Assembly: GCA_032358165.1 (NCBI GenBank) | Contig: JAALGY010000019.1 | Coordinates: 186,001 to 250,000 of the forward strand | Direction of reading: 5' to 3' | Length of the DNA: 64,000 nucleotides | From: Diplosphaera chodatii | Taxonomy: Eukaryota > Chlorophyta > Trebouxiophyceae > Prasiolales > Stichococcaceae | Shown here: positions 12,701 to 24,000 of the stretch, piece after piece | How positions within the stretch are numbered: position 1 is the first letter of the stretch | How the letters are laid out: each line of letters starts with the position of its first letter | Program-made: the position numbers and the translations under genes | Notes under the pieces: model-generated | The model's database searches: none | What the model was told of the DNA's origin: nothing | The model's input: only the letters and a program-made list of their open reading frames with translations

Positions 12701-13759
12701 GCGTGGCAACATACTTGCAGTCGCCGCGCCAGCAGATGGCAACCTGCTCAGGGCTTAGGCTCGCTGTGGTGGCTTCGCTCTCTGCCGAGTCCCCCAGCAG
12801 TGATTCCTCGCCAAGCACGTCCCACTCCTGCAACCCCATGTGCCATGTCGATACTACATCATGCCTTGTGCATCCAGGGCACAACCACGGCATTCTGGTC
12901 ACCCCTGACAGCACAGTGCGCATGGCAATTGCCACTGTTCGGCTGGGGCAACAACAGAGACGTCGGCAGCGGTGACCTTGGTCATGAGCAGCATCTGCCC
13001 ACGGCTGGTGATGATGCACAGCGCCTCGCCGTCCGGCGCCCACTGCAGCGCTGCCACCCCGCCATCTAAGTACCCCACCTGCGTCATGAAGCTGCCCCTC
13101 TGACGTGGCAGGGCAAATGTGGACACGCCGCACGCTGGCGATGCTGCTGTGCATGACTGTCGCTGCTGTGGCCCCTCAACCGGGGTCCAGAAGGTGCAGT
13201 CTCATAGACTGCCAGAACCATGTCGTTGGCCTTCAGGGTACCTCCTCGATCGCGCGTGTTTCCGTGTCGACCATTAACAGCCGGCCAGAGGCGTCAGAGA
13301 TGCACAGCGCCCCCGCTTCTGGCACATGTGCGAAGCCAGTGATGCTGGACGTGCCTGGATGTTGCAAACACAGGGGCGATGTTAATCAAAAGTGAGCACA
13401 ACCAGTGCGCCAGATAGCGACCCAGTTGTACACTGCGATGACAACAGCATGCGGTACCAGTGGGGTCGTCCAAAGGCGCAGCCTCCGCAATGTCCAGCAC
13501 CCAGCCGTCCTGCGATGTGCATGAACACATACTGCATGCTGCAGGCAGATACCCACTCCGACATGCACACATTTTACACATGTACTGGCGGCAACTGCCG
13601 CCGCACCTGCTGTGCATTTGCTGGCAAGAAGGTGATCGCGCCGGTCGGCGTGCATAGGTACGATCCCCCGGTGTCAGTGTCCCACGCGCAGTGCGCAACG
13701 TCTCCCGGCAGACCAGCAACCCGCCGCTCGTCTGCCGCAAGCACGACCAGGTTGCGCAT
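3779..13759 (-). CDS. ELP1: Elongator complex subunit 1 (ELP1/IKAP)
   Basis: Scaffold of Elongator, which modifies wobble uridines of tRNA (cm5U series). More than 20 exons over 10 kb are collinear with animal and yeast ELP1. The start at 13759 gives MRNLVVL, like the MRNL start of ELP1 in other eukaryotes. Then come the two WD40 propellers: VGYLDGGVAALQWAPDGEA (13.1 kb), VAICWRGDCKYVATL (12.7 kb), RVLLFETNGLQHGGFD (12.2 kb), MDWNIDSEMLALVV and SNWHWYLKHEALHG (11.9-11.8 kb), VLQMPRGNLEAVAPRVLVLA (8.7 kb). The helical TPR-like part follows, with VPRVCDALRDAMAAADPRRY (7.6 kb) and HEDAGVAFAAAGKLEAALDS (6.1 kb). The basic tRNA-binding region KARIRKG-type precedes EELALAEHLASLAP (4.4 kb), and the tail ends VRWKWDMLRP. 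Not every internal boundary was fixed. One donor is tandemly duplicated (12155-12178), and the basic region carries an 8-residue tandem repeat. Confidence 0.95.
4477..4524. repeat. 24-bp perfect tandem duplication inside ELP1 coding sequence
   Basis: Two identical 24-bp units (4477-4500, 4501-4524). On the coding strand they give two copies of KHARLQAR in the basic segment before the C-terminal dimerisation region. The reading frame is kept. Confidence 0.95.
6296..6337. repeat. 21-bp perfect tandem repeat (2 copies) in an ELP1 intron
   Basis: Unit GGGTCTGATGCAGCAGCGTC+A occurs at 6296-6316 and again at 6317-6337, inside an intron between two helical-domain exons. Confidence 0.95.
9520..9625. 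repeat. AT-rich microsatellite block in an ELP1 intron
   Basis: An (AT)8 run at 9541-9556 is followed by GAAT/TAAA tetranucleotide repeats at about 9583-9624. The block is sharply AT-rich against its G+C-rich surroundings and lies between exons coding GGLLHTVPLAQL and the next upstream propeller exon. Confidence 0.9.
12155..12178. repeat. 12-bp tandem duplication of an ELP1 splice donor
   Basis: Unit GCGCACCTGAGG occurs twice. On the minus strand it places CTCAG|GTGCGC donors at 12173/12172 and 12161/12160, 12 nt apart. Either donor keeps phase 1; the distal one adds four residues (GAPS) after FDVGPS. Confidence 0.85.
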
Positions 13760-14400
13760 GGCTGGCAACTGCAGGCGATCATGCAATCGCCAAGAGGGCT
13801 ATCACACTGTTGCTCTAGGACGCAATCGATGTGCACGTGCGCCAATTTAGCTCATCGCGCTTTTTGTCGAGACTGCTCCTGCAACATGTGTTGGAAATGC
13901 ATGCATGTTGCCGAGTGGCGATCTTCACGAACTGCGTGTCAGCGCATCATTGCAATGAAGAGAATAGACTGCACAATAATGGTTGCTCGCGCCTATGTTT
14001 CCCGCAAGTATTGATTGTCACGTCCAGCAGCAGCACAGCCTGAGCAGAGCATGCAATAGGCAGGTAGCCGACTGGCACCGATGACCGGCAAAAGGGGCGC
14101 CCATCAGCAAAAGTCTCCTTTCACATCGACGCACATGCCCCGACCCTAGGTCCGCGCTCTGCGGCCCTGCACAGCGTGTTTGCCACCCAATTATCTGTCT
14201 GCTGACAATCTAGTGCTCGCCTGTTGCAAGTGCCTTCAGAATCTTTGACACCTTCCTACCTGCACTTGGTCGGGTCCAACGTGAAGGTTGGAGAGCCTGC
14301 GTCCGGCCTGCTCAACATCCTGCAGTAGCCTTGTCTGAGAGCAACGTCTATGCTGCAGCTGATGAGCTAGATCCTGACGCTCATTGGGGAGCTTGACACC
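13760..14400. promoter_or_regulatory. Divergent promoter region between ELP1 and the Cys-rich membrane protein gene
   Basis: Head-to-head spacer of 641 bp. It must carry both promoters. No TATA box or clear repeat was recognised. Confidence 0.5.
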
Positions 14401-17400
14401 ATGCGAAACAGGACACTTGGCATTGCGCTGCTGACCCTCTTGTTGCTGGCAGCACAGACAAACGCACAGCACCATGTGAGGTACTCTGCGAATACGTTGC
14501 CGGCTGCCTGCCGTTGCAGCTCGGCGAAGTGTGCACAGGCTGACACATGTCGGGTCCACCAATCTGCAGGCGGATTTCCTGGCCTGCCTGCATGGCTGGG
14601 CAAAGCAGCGGGGTCAGCCAGCTCGCCAGCCAACTACGGCGTCCTGGCGCAGACCAACCCCTTCAAGTTCGTGAGCATACTGGCCAGGATGAGTCCAGAG
14701 GTGTGGACCACTGGGCGGCGCTCATGCCTGCAACCTGTCTGTCACTGCAAAAAGGACCAGCTTCCGTTCAGCAGCACATGCACTGTGGTGTCAGCGACGC
14801 CGGCTGATGCCAAGCCCACAGGTCGTCGGCATGTGAGCTGCGCGCCCGTCAGCTGGACAGCATGTGTTGCACAGGAGCAGCAGAGGGTTTGCGGTGGCAA
14901 TAGGGGCAAGCAGCAAGGCGGCCAGTAGGTGCTCACTATTGTGTTGTGTGACATTTGGTGCTGGTGCGCTGGACCAGGAGCAACGAGTCGTACTGGCAGT
15001 CGCTGGCGAAGCGCTGCGCCGCCAGCTCGGCATGGACTGTAATGTCTTCGGCGGCGTCTCGGAGTGCAAGCCGCTGCCGCCCGATTCGGCATTTGTGCGG
15101 CAGTGCAAGGGGCAGAACCACGAGGTGCAGCCCTGCATCTCTCTGTCTGCGATGTCGGTTGATTTGCTGACAAGGCATCAGCTGACTCTGTCGCCTTGTC
15201 GAGTGCACATGTTGTTTGCAGGCTATCAGAGCCCAGTGCGCCAAAGGCCAGCTGTGTTTGCATCCGTACAGATCGACTGCGCCTACGCAGCGACGGTGGA
15301 CGACGAGGAGGCCCTGCAGCACAGCCCGGTGGACGCCTTCAAGGCCACCCTGGACCGACAGCAGCTGGACGACATCCGGTCCGGCTGCCCGCGGTGCTTC
15401 TCCAACCTGCAGGTGGGTCTGCCCTAAATTGTTAACTAAGCCCTAAACCCTAAATGTCCGGCCACATGGAGCACGCCGATAAACAATTCCACAGCAGCCC
15501 ACTCAGTCACCAGCGTTGCTTATGCCAGATGACAGGAGTGTTCAGGCCGCAGCACGTGGTCGGCACAGGGCAGGGACTGCAGCCGGCTGGGCCCGGACAT
15601 CGCAGGCTTTGGTGACAGCCGTGGCATGTTCCTGCTGCAGGCTATGTGGTGCGCCCAGACGGTGCCCAAGTGCGGCAGCTTCGACAGCGTGGTGGCGGGC
15701 GCCGTCCTGCCGGCGGTGCAGAAGGTGCGCCCGCATTCTAACGGACGCAGCCGCCGAAGGCACCTGACACCACTCTCAGCTGGCTGGCGGCGCCACCACG
15801 TGCACTCCATGCTGAGGCTGGGCCACTCAGTGCAATGCTGTGTTCAGCAGGGGCATGGGCAAAGAGGGCTTTATGACATAAATATGTATTGTTGCATATT
15901 TTAAACATTTTGCCTGCCACATCGGTGCAGGCGACAGATGCGTCAGACCAGGGCAAGGGTGTGCAGGCTGCGCTGTCGGCTGCGCTGCCCGAGCTGCTGG
16001 ATGCGGTCAGCCTGTCGATGCCGTGCCGGGAGATGTGCGAGGTGCGGCCGCTGTGGCAGCCCTAAAAATGCGTTCCGAGCTTGTCGACACCCCCAGCGTC
16101 GGATCTAGGCTTGCCCAGTCGTGCTCAGCGCAGGTCACCCTGCCAACCACGGACTTCACCAACCTTGCACTCATGTTAGCACACTCCAAACTGCACGGCC
16201 TTCCACAGTCACTTCTGCTGTGTTTCTGTGGGTTTCCTCAAGCCCAGGATGTGTGCACGGCAGCAAGCTGTGCCCGAATAACAGCGCCTGCTTGCCGCTG
16301 CAGCCCACACGAACCCACCTTGCCTTCTTGTGCTGGCCTGCAGTCGGTCATGGCGACGTGCGCGTGCGGCGACGAGCCGGGGCACAAGTTCCAGACGTTC
16401 GGGCAGCTCATTGAGGAGGTGCTGGCGGATGCAGACGCCCCACGCAGTGCCCTGGCGCGTGTCCCCAAGGGCTTCAAGGCGGCGCTCTTCGGCAGGGTGT
16501 GGGACCGGCCGCTGTGCAGCCTGTTCGCGTGGCGCAACGCCACCGACTTTGCCGGCACCTGCGAGCAGCTGTCGTCCACCTGCCTGGAGAAGAAGTGGTG
16601 CAAGGGCAAGGGCGGGCCCAATGCCTTTGAGCAGCACATGGCGCTGCGATTGGCAAAGGTGCAGCTCTAGGTCTCCTCCTTGCAAACCCTCATGCTAGTC
16701 CGGTTCCCTGTTGCCAGACCGAGAACTCGACTAGCGCTTGCTGCTGTCTTCGGTGCTGTTCTCAACACCTCGCCAGCTGACGCAGCATCGGTCTGCACTT
16801 GACGCGCTCCAGTGACTGTGGCTCAGATGCTGTACGGCTGGGTGGGCAGCCCCGACGGCCCGGGGCTGTTCGAGACGCGGCAGGCCATCATCGACAAGGC
16901 GGACCACGCTGACATCGCCAAGCTGTCGGACAAATACGTCCGCCACGACGACCTGCCAGGCATGCGCAGCCCTGTTTCAATAGGAACACCAAGTTTTGTG
17001 CGGCCCCCTGACCTTTCAATGTGCTACGCATGAACAGCCGGAGGGCACGCGTGTGCTTCTGAGCACGGGCTTTCTGGCTGGGCATGGTTCAATTGAATGA
17101 GCGTGGACATCTTTAAGAGTGTTCCTGCAAATTTGCAGCTGGCATGCCAGCTCCAAGATCGGCCCCCCAGCGGTCCACAGCGGCGCTGGCGTTTGTGCTG
17201 GGCGGTTTCCTAGCGGTGAACATGGCGCTGTTTGGCTTCCTGGTGTGGCGCAAGCAGCAGGTGATCTCTAAAGCTACCAGCCTTTATGTGTTACAGCATT
17301 CACATGATGGTCAGATGCTTGATGCCAGCGGATCACCTGACCACCGATGTTGTTGTGTTCACCCTGTCCAAGCTGTGCATGCCCAATACATGAGCGGAGG

Positions 17401-17558
17401 CGCATCGGGTGCGTGCCCTCTCTTGCAACATGTCGAGGTGGCTGCCGCAGATGGCGGCTGCCGAGGCGGCGTTTCGGGAGCCGCAGCAGGACGGCTACAG
17501 GGGCATTCCACTGGCGGAGGCTGCAGAAGGGCCCACAGAGCGAGATGGGCTGCTTTGA
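14401..17558 (+). CDS. Secreted Cys-rich single-pass membrane protein with Frizzled-CRD-like signature
   Basis: Exons 14401-14700, 14978-15124, 15272-15412, 15641-15724, 15931-16041, 16344-16658, 16827-16959, 17139-17260, 17451-17558 sum to 1461 nt (486 aa) with consistent phases. MRNRTLGIALLTLLLLAAQT is a signal peptide. The ectodomain has many Cys; AMWCAQTVPKC followed about 55 residues later by PCREMCESVMATCAC resembles the C-terminal half of Frizzled cysteine-rich domains (C..P.C...PCR..CE.V...C). A later Cys cluster is GTCEQLSSTCLEKKWC. One hydrophobic helix (AALAFVLGGFLAVNMALFGF, exon 8) precedes a 40-residue acidic cytosolic tail ending ERDGLL. Intron 7 appears to use a GC donor (CCAG|GCATGC at 16960): no GT donor gives the needed phase. 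The second exon's frame is the least certain. Function unknown; a wall or surface receptor or adhesin is only inference. Confidence 0.75.
15441..15454. repeat. Interstitial telomere-type motif (CCCTAAA)2
   Basis: CCCTAAACCCTAAA lies in the intron after the FSNLQ exon, with a single CCCTAAA 20 nt upstream. It matches the plant-type telomere unit. Confidence 0.85.
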
Positions 17559-18058
17559 GACAGTGCTTGTAGCCGGGCCTGACCCATTGCTTGCCTGGCA
17601 CACGGGCACGGAAACAGCCGCATTTGTAGATTACACGTGATTTGTGTTGCTGGCAGTTTGATACTATTCAGGGTGTTGGACGTGTTCGATCGAACCCCGT
17701 TCTAGTCATGCTTCAAAAACACTCCCACCACCGAGTTAAACCACGTAGCAGGCCTGCTGTGCGCTTTCTGCACCACTACTTCACCACCCCACCCCAGTGA
17801 ACACCAGCTGGATCTAGTACAGCCTCACCTGGAGCCTCGTACCATCATGAATTACCGTCATTGGCAAGCTGCATTTGCCCACACTCAGTACGCACAGTGC
17901 AAACCAGGTGACCGGCTGCAGGGCATCCTCGCATCACAGGTACAAGCGCTCTCCCAAGGCATCGGTCACTGGATGACAAGGTTGGCCGCGGCTGAGCTGG
18001 AGTGGATGTAGCATGGGCAACATCAGCAAGCCTAATGCACTGTCCCCCTCAAACGTTC
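17559..18058. other. Convergent intergenic region
   Basis: Tail-to-tail spacer. TTACA at 17631-17635 (TGTAA on the minus strand) could serve the minus-strand neighbour but is over 400 nt from its stop. Nothing else is recognised. Confidence 0.45.
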
Positions 18059-21000
18059 TCAGGCGCCGTCCCCAAGCTGCACCGCCTCAAGCCGCAGCAT
18101 GCCGTCCAGCTGGAGGAAGGCGTTGCGCAGCAGCTTCTCGTCACCTGCCGCCTGCGCTGCTGCCAGCAACGCCTGCAGTGGTTGTGACGCCAGCACGTCA
18201 ATCCATCAATCTCGATCTGCATGGTGCCTGGCCACCAGACCTGAGGTACTCTGATCAGTGACATTCTGGCAGCAAGCCCCGTGGCACCGCACACTCGGGG
18301 CGCGCTTCACATGTGACGCTGCGAGAATGGCTGCTGAAGGTGTGCGCTTCTGTTGGTCAGACGCCACCGCAACTTCTTGCACACAGGTGTACTTTGTCGG
18401 GAAGCGGTCAGCACCTGCAGCGCGCGCATGTGCTCCAGCCCCCGCCGCTCCGCCAAATGCCGCAGCAGGAAAGCCGACACGTAGAGCCTGCATGCGCAGA
18501 TTCCCCCGCTTCCTCCTCAGTCGGCCAGTTGCTGTCGGCCCACTGGGAGCGGCTCAGCGCGGGTCGGCCAGCTGCTGTTTGAACACGCCTGATGCAGCAC
18601 TTGACGGACCAGAGCACAAGCTGCTGCCTGCAAAATGGCAGGCAGGCGTGTGCGCGCACCTGATGCGGGGGTCGCTGTCGTAGACCAGGCCGGCGAGCGC
18701 CGCCTCCCCGCCCAGCCGGTGGAACTCGGTGGCGTCCCCCGCCAGCCGCCCCAGCAGCAGCGCCGCCAGCGCGGCCCTGGTGTCCTGGTGGCGGATGGTT
18801 TCAAACATAGTACAGGAGCTGTACAATGCACTGTCGGGACCAGTGTGTACTTGAAGCATTGTACTGTGGCGAAGCCAGCTGCTTCATCAGCAGCGTCGTC
18901 AGCGAAGCTTGTCTTGGTTGCAACCCTTGTTCTGGAGCATTTCGCATGTTGTATTTGTGCGCACAGCAAGCGAGCCGGCTCAGAAGCTCGGGCAGTCTGC
19001 AGTGCAAGATTCGGTAAAGATATATTGAATAGTATAGCTTCTTTTTTACATTAAATTCAAAAGTATTGAATGCTGCCCACCTGCACGCGTGTGGTCATGG
19101 CTGCGGCGCCGAAGCTGCCCCCCGTGGCAGGTGCTGACGATGCCGCAGACCCCAGATCCATCAGCAGGCGCAGCAGCAGCGCAACATCGACTTCCTGCAG
19201 CGCCTCCTGCATGAGGAAGGCACACCAGCGTCTGTTGACAGTCTGCGTTCAGTTCTGATGTAAAACACAGCATGTTCAGCACGGCCATGGCCGACCTGCT
19301 GCATGCACGTGAGTCGCATCCGCATCGCATGCTTCCGCCGCGAGCATCGGTGTTCACCAATCTGCGCTGCGCTCGAAAACTTACGGCCTGTTCGCTGCAA
19401 AGGCGGCAGACAGTACCTGTGGCACGTCTGCAGTGCCGTCCAGCCAGGACTGCAGCGCGGGGCCCTGCCCTGCGAGGCGGCCGTCATCGCTGCCGCCGCT
19501 CAGGCACTCGACCAGCGTCTCGGCCAGCAGCAGCAGCCCCTTGTTTCTGCAGGATGGCAGCGCCAGGCTGAGCCAGCCGGCGGCCAGCTCGACGGTGGCC
19601 GCCACCAGCCGCGCGGGCCGCCGCGTCAGCCACGGGGCCCCGCCCTCCGGGGGCCGGAACTCGGCCTCGCCGCCCGCGCCTGCAGCCCAGGGTCGCGATT
19701 TCCCTTCCAGCAGACACTGGAAGACCTGCACAGCTGCTGGGGCCTGCCTCAGAGGGCCGAAGTTCACAGGCGCCGCTGGCGTTGCACTACCAGGTGCGGA
19801 GCTCTGTGCCAGGAGCTGCATATTGAAGAGCCCTCATACTGCTGCTTGCAGAGAGTTGTTGCCACGGTTCCACGTTCTGCGACCCCGGCGCAAGTCGACA
19901 TCGGCCGCTTGGGAATGCCTTGCAGGCGAGCTGTGTTTCTGGGCAGGCTGGCAATGGCATCCACATTTGTCCATATCATACACTGAAGCTGGGAAGGACC
20001 CGACATTTGATGCAACAGTCTGCGAATCGCCCACCCAGCAGCAGCAGCCTGGGCGTGACGGCGAGGCCCCCCTGCGGCACAATGCGCGTGCCGGAGCGCG
20101 GCGCCATGGACATCGTGCCCTGCCCTGCAGCGCTGCCGCCTGGTGACTGCCCGCCTGCCGGCTGCATGACGCGCTTGCCTGCAGCACCGTGCATGACACC
20201 TCATAACGGACTCAGCATGCCTGGATGTGTCAGTCAGGGTGACTGCACACACACCACCGTGTATGTGTTGGACAACAGGTACGAGCAGTTGACAGGTGCA
20301 CCATCGGCTCACCAGCACCAAAAAGGGCCTGGTGACACATGTCAGCAAGGTGAGCAGCTTGGGAGGTGAGTGAACCTGTCATGCATGCCGAACGCTGCAG
20401 CCAGCACCTACCCGCTGCCATGATGGCCTGCGATGCCGCCAGCGCGGTGTGCAGGCGGATGGCGGCCAGCAGGCTCTGCACGACCTCAGCCACCCTGCAG
20501 TGTACCAGGGCATATGGCAAAACGGCTCAACGCAGCAGTGATTGGGGATGGTTGGCAGCAGGCGGTCCGCATCTGCTGGCCAGCGTTGCACACACAGCAA
20601 TTCATCTTGGCGGACGGCAGCATCAGGTGACCCCCATGGTGCACCTGACTCGGGATGCTACAGATCACCTGGTAGCAGCGTCGCACCCCTCGCGTGCATT
20701 GCACAGCACGTAGCGCAGCACGTGCGCCAGCTGCGGCTGGGAGGCGATGCCCCGGGTGCCCGGGACCGGGTCTGGCGGCTGCGGCAGCAGTCCGACCGCG
20801 CCCTGCTCGCTGATGCCTGCAGCGCAGATGCGCCAGCTGTGCCACCAGAATGCGTACTCCCAGACGGCGAGTTGCATCATATGACGGACTGTTTGCTGCG
20901 CATAAACCTGGACATGTCAGAAGTCGCATGACATGTTTGCAGAGGTGTCAGGCGACAACAGGCTGCTTGCCCTGCAGTGCGGGGCAGTCGCTACCCAGCA

Positions 21001-24000
21001 GGGCCTGCTGCTGCATCGATATGGTCAAGTTCAACACCCACCTGGAGCCTCCTGCTGCTGGCGCTGCGCAGCGCCGACCAGCAGCCGCAGCAGCCAGGCC
21101 TGCGCGGCAGCCGCCGCCGGGTGGTCAGTGCTGAGCAGCCCATCGCTGAGGCGCGCCCAGGCGGCGTCCATGCCAGCTGCTCCAGGGTGGGACGCAGCGC
21201 TGCCGTCGTCACCGCCGACTGCAGGCACCAAAGGGGGCACAGCGGCGCCTGCCACGGCTGCCAGGGTGTCCTGGGCGGCCTGCTGCAGCTCGGGCGGCGA
21301 CGCGGCATCTGCGCGTGTGATTCATGCTTCGGACGGACATGTTGTGTTCCACCAGTCATTTTGGCATCTGCGATGTATTGACGTATTGGCAGCAGTCACA
21401 CACACGTCAGATTTCAAGGCGAAGCTCCAGGTGCATTATCAGACGAGGCTGAAGACGAAAGCCAGCGGCAAGCGCAGCGCTGACTGAGAACATCTGCTGA
21501 CCTGCGTGCTGCAGCAGCAGGGACTGCAGCTGCGACAGGACGTCGTAGACCAGCGTCTTGAGGCGCTCCCACAGCGGGTCCGCCACCTGCCGGGGCCCGC
21601 TGTTCTCGCCGGAGCTCTGCCGCGGGCCACAGCACACCCGTAGGTCATCAAGCTAGTCGTGATGCTAGGTTGCACATCAGCCTTTGCAGGAGGGGTGCAA
21701 TGTGGTCTGACCACGGTGCATGATCCGTGGGGGATGAGATGCATGCAGGGCATCGGGCTACCAACTGATGGCAGGACCCGCAATGCATGGAACAGGCACA
21801 AAACATGCGCATTTGGGGCGCACAGGATATCAGTTGTTTTGTCACGCAGAGAAGGACGTCCTCAACAGCATAGACTGTCAACCACTACAGGTAATTTGTG
21901 GCTCACCCTGAGGGTGTCCAGGTAGGCGCATATCTCGTCAGCAAGCGGCCGCAGCAGCTGCGGCTGCGCCGCGCAGGCGATCGGCTGCAGCACATCTGCC
22001 AGCTGCAGTTCTGCGAACAGCCGCCCCAGCGTGCGGATGTCCGCGGGGTCAGGTGCAGCGATCTGCATTGAGCGTCGACAGTGGACTGTAGGTCAGTCGC
22101 TCTGCATGTAGGAAGGCGCTGTTGCTGTTGCTGGGCAGGTGGGTCGGACTTGCATAGTTATGCCTGTACGCCTGTGCGACCACTTGCTGCAGTGGTTGCC
22201 TTGACTGTGGTGCAGCATCAGTTGGGACAGGTCCGGGATTGAGCACACAGCAGTGAGACAGCTCCTGCCACGTACGCGCTGCACAGCCAAGTCAGACAGT
22301 CAAACGGCCGACGGGGTGGCGCACCTGCTGCAGCTGAGCGAGCGCTTGGTCGAAGAGCACGCAGAACAGATTAGCTCGCGCCTCGCCCGATGGCGCAGCT
22401 TTCAGCTGACGAATCGCCTCACGGGGTCCGCCAAACGCCGCGAACGCTGCCGCGTCCAGCGGCGGACGGCCAGGCAGGTTGGGATCTGACGCCGCCGTCT
22501 GCGGCGTGCTTGCCTCGTCTGCGGAAGCAGGATATCAGTGTCATGGCCGAGGCACGGCTGTGCAACTGGTGGCAGTGTCAGCATCCCTCACGACGGGCAT
22601 GGTGAAAGCTGCTGCAGCATCCATGGGCAGCCAACTCAGGGCGCGCCTGCCGGCAGGTCGTCTGGGTACGCAGCAAAGGCAGCCTCGGCCGGGCTGGTCG
22701 GCTGTGGGTACAGCACCGCCACTGCCATGCGGATCAGCTGCTGCCGCACCGCTGACGACCTGCGCTGGCGCACAGCACGACATCGACACGCGAAGCGTAG
22801 CAGTGACAGGTGTGGAGGTGTCGCTTGCATTGGTCCAGGCTCCAGGTCAGCTGGAATCGTGAAAGTCAGCGATGCAGAAGTACGTGGAGGCATGGTCCGG
22901 CATCGCACCAGCCGAACGTGCGGCAGCTGTGCAGCAGCCCGCGCGCGGTTGCGGGCGGCAGACCCCGCACGGCCGATGCGACGACGCCCCCGTCGTGGCA
23001 GCACATGTGCAGCAGGCAGCCCAGCGCGGCGTCCCACACCTCCGCATCAGCCTCCTCTGCCTACCCAAGAAAGCCATCGCATCACTGTTTGCTTCGTGTT
23101 ACGGTTTGAGTGCGAGATGCGACATGTTGGCAGTGTTCTTTGCAGCCTGGCAAGCACAGTTCTTGGTTCTCGAGTAGCTCGCCATGATGCTATATCCTCT
23201 GCGCTCTGACAGACACATGCAATTTGAGCAGTTGTCACAGCCACAGTGGTCCCGTTGCCACCCTGCTGTCTTTGCGTCCCCGGCACATGACATACCTGCA
23301 CCGCAAGCGTGAGCAGCTGGAACAGCAGCAGGCGCAGCCACTGGCGGAAGGCGGCCAGGCGCTGTCGGGCGGCCACGCTGTCTTCAGGCATGTCTTGACC
23401 CCGCTCCGGGGTGCGCGGTGTGCCCCGCCGGCTGCCGGGCGTGCGCAGCGCATCGCTCACCCTCGCGTCCACCTGGTACAGCATCTCCCCGTGCACCTGC
23501 GCAACAGGACGCACAGCACCCTCCGAGCCTCCCCCTGCCACACCTCACTGTGCCGCAATGCCCAACATGAGCCCAGCTCCCATGGGAAGGCGGCTCAAAG
23601 CAACCGCAAAGCGCTGGGTGCTTGCATGCACGGACACCATGATGTAAACAACAAAGCAGAGTCAGGTGAGCTTGCAGCTGGGTGCGCCCACCATGAGGTT
23701 GGCCAGCAGGTCGAAGGCGCGGCGGCGCAGCGCGGGGCGCGGGCTGCCGTAGCACCGCCGCAGCAGCAGCAGCGCCAGGGGCAGCGATGCCGCGGGGCCC
23801 GCCGTCAGCCACATGTCCACCACCAGCTTGATGGCGACGCCCATGACCACCTGCCCCGGCGAGCGAAATGACCCCGCAGCACGACTTGCGTCCTCCTCCT
23901 GCATGGAGAAGAGTCTAATGCGGTTGAGAATCATTGCCATGAGACAACATGCAATCGTTGGGTCACGAGGGGCTGATGGTAGTGCACAGTTGGCAGGCAC

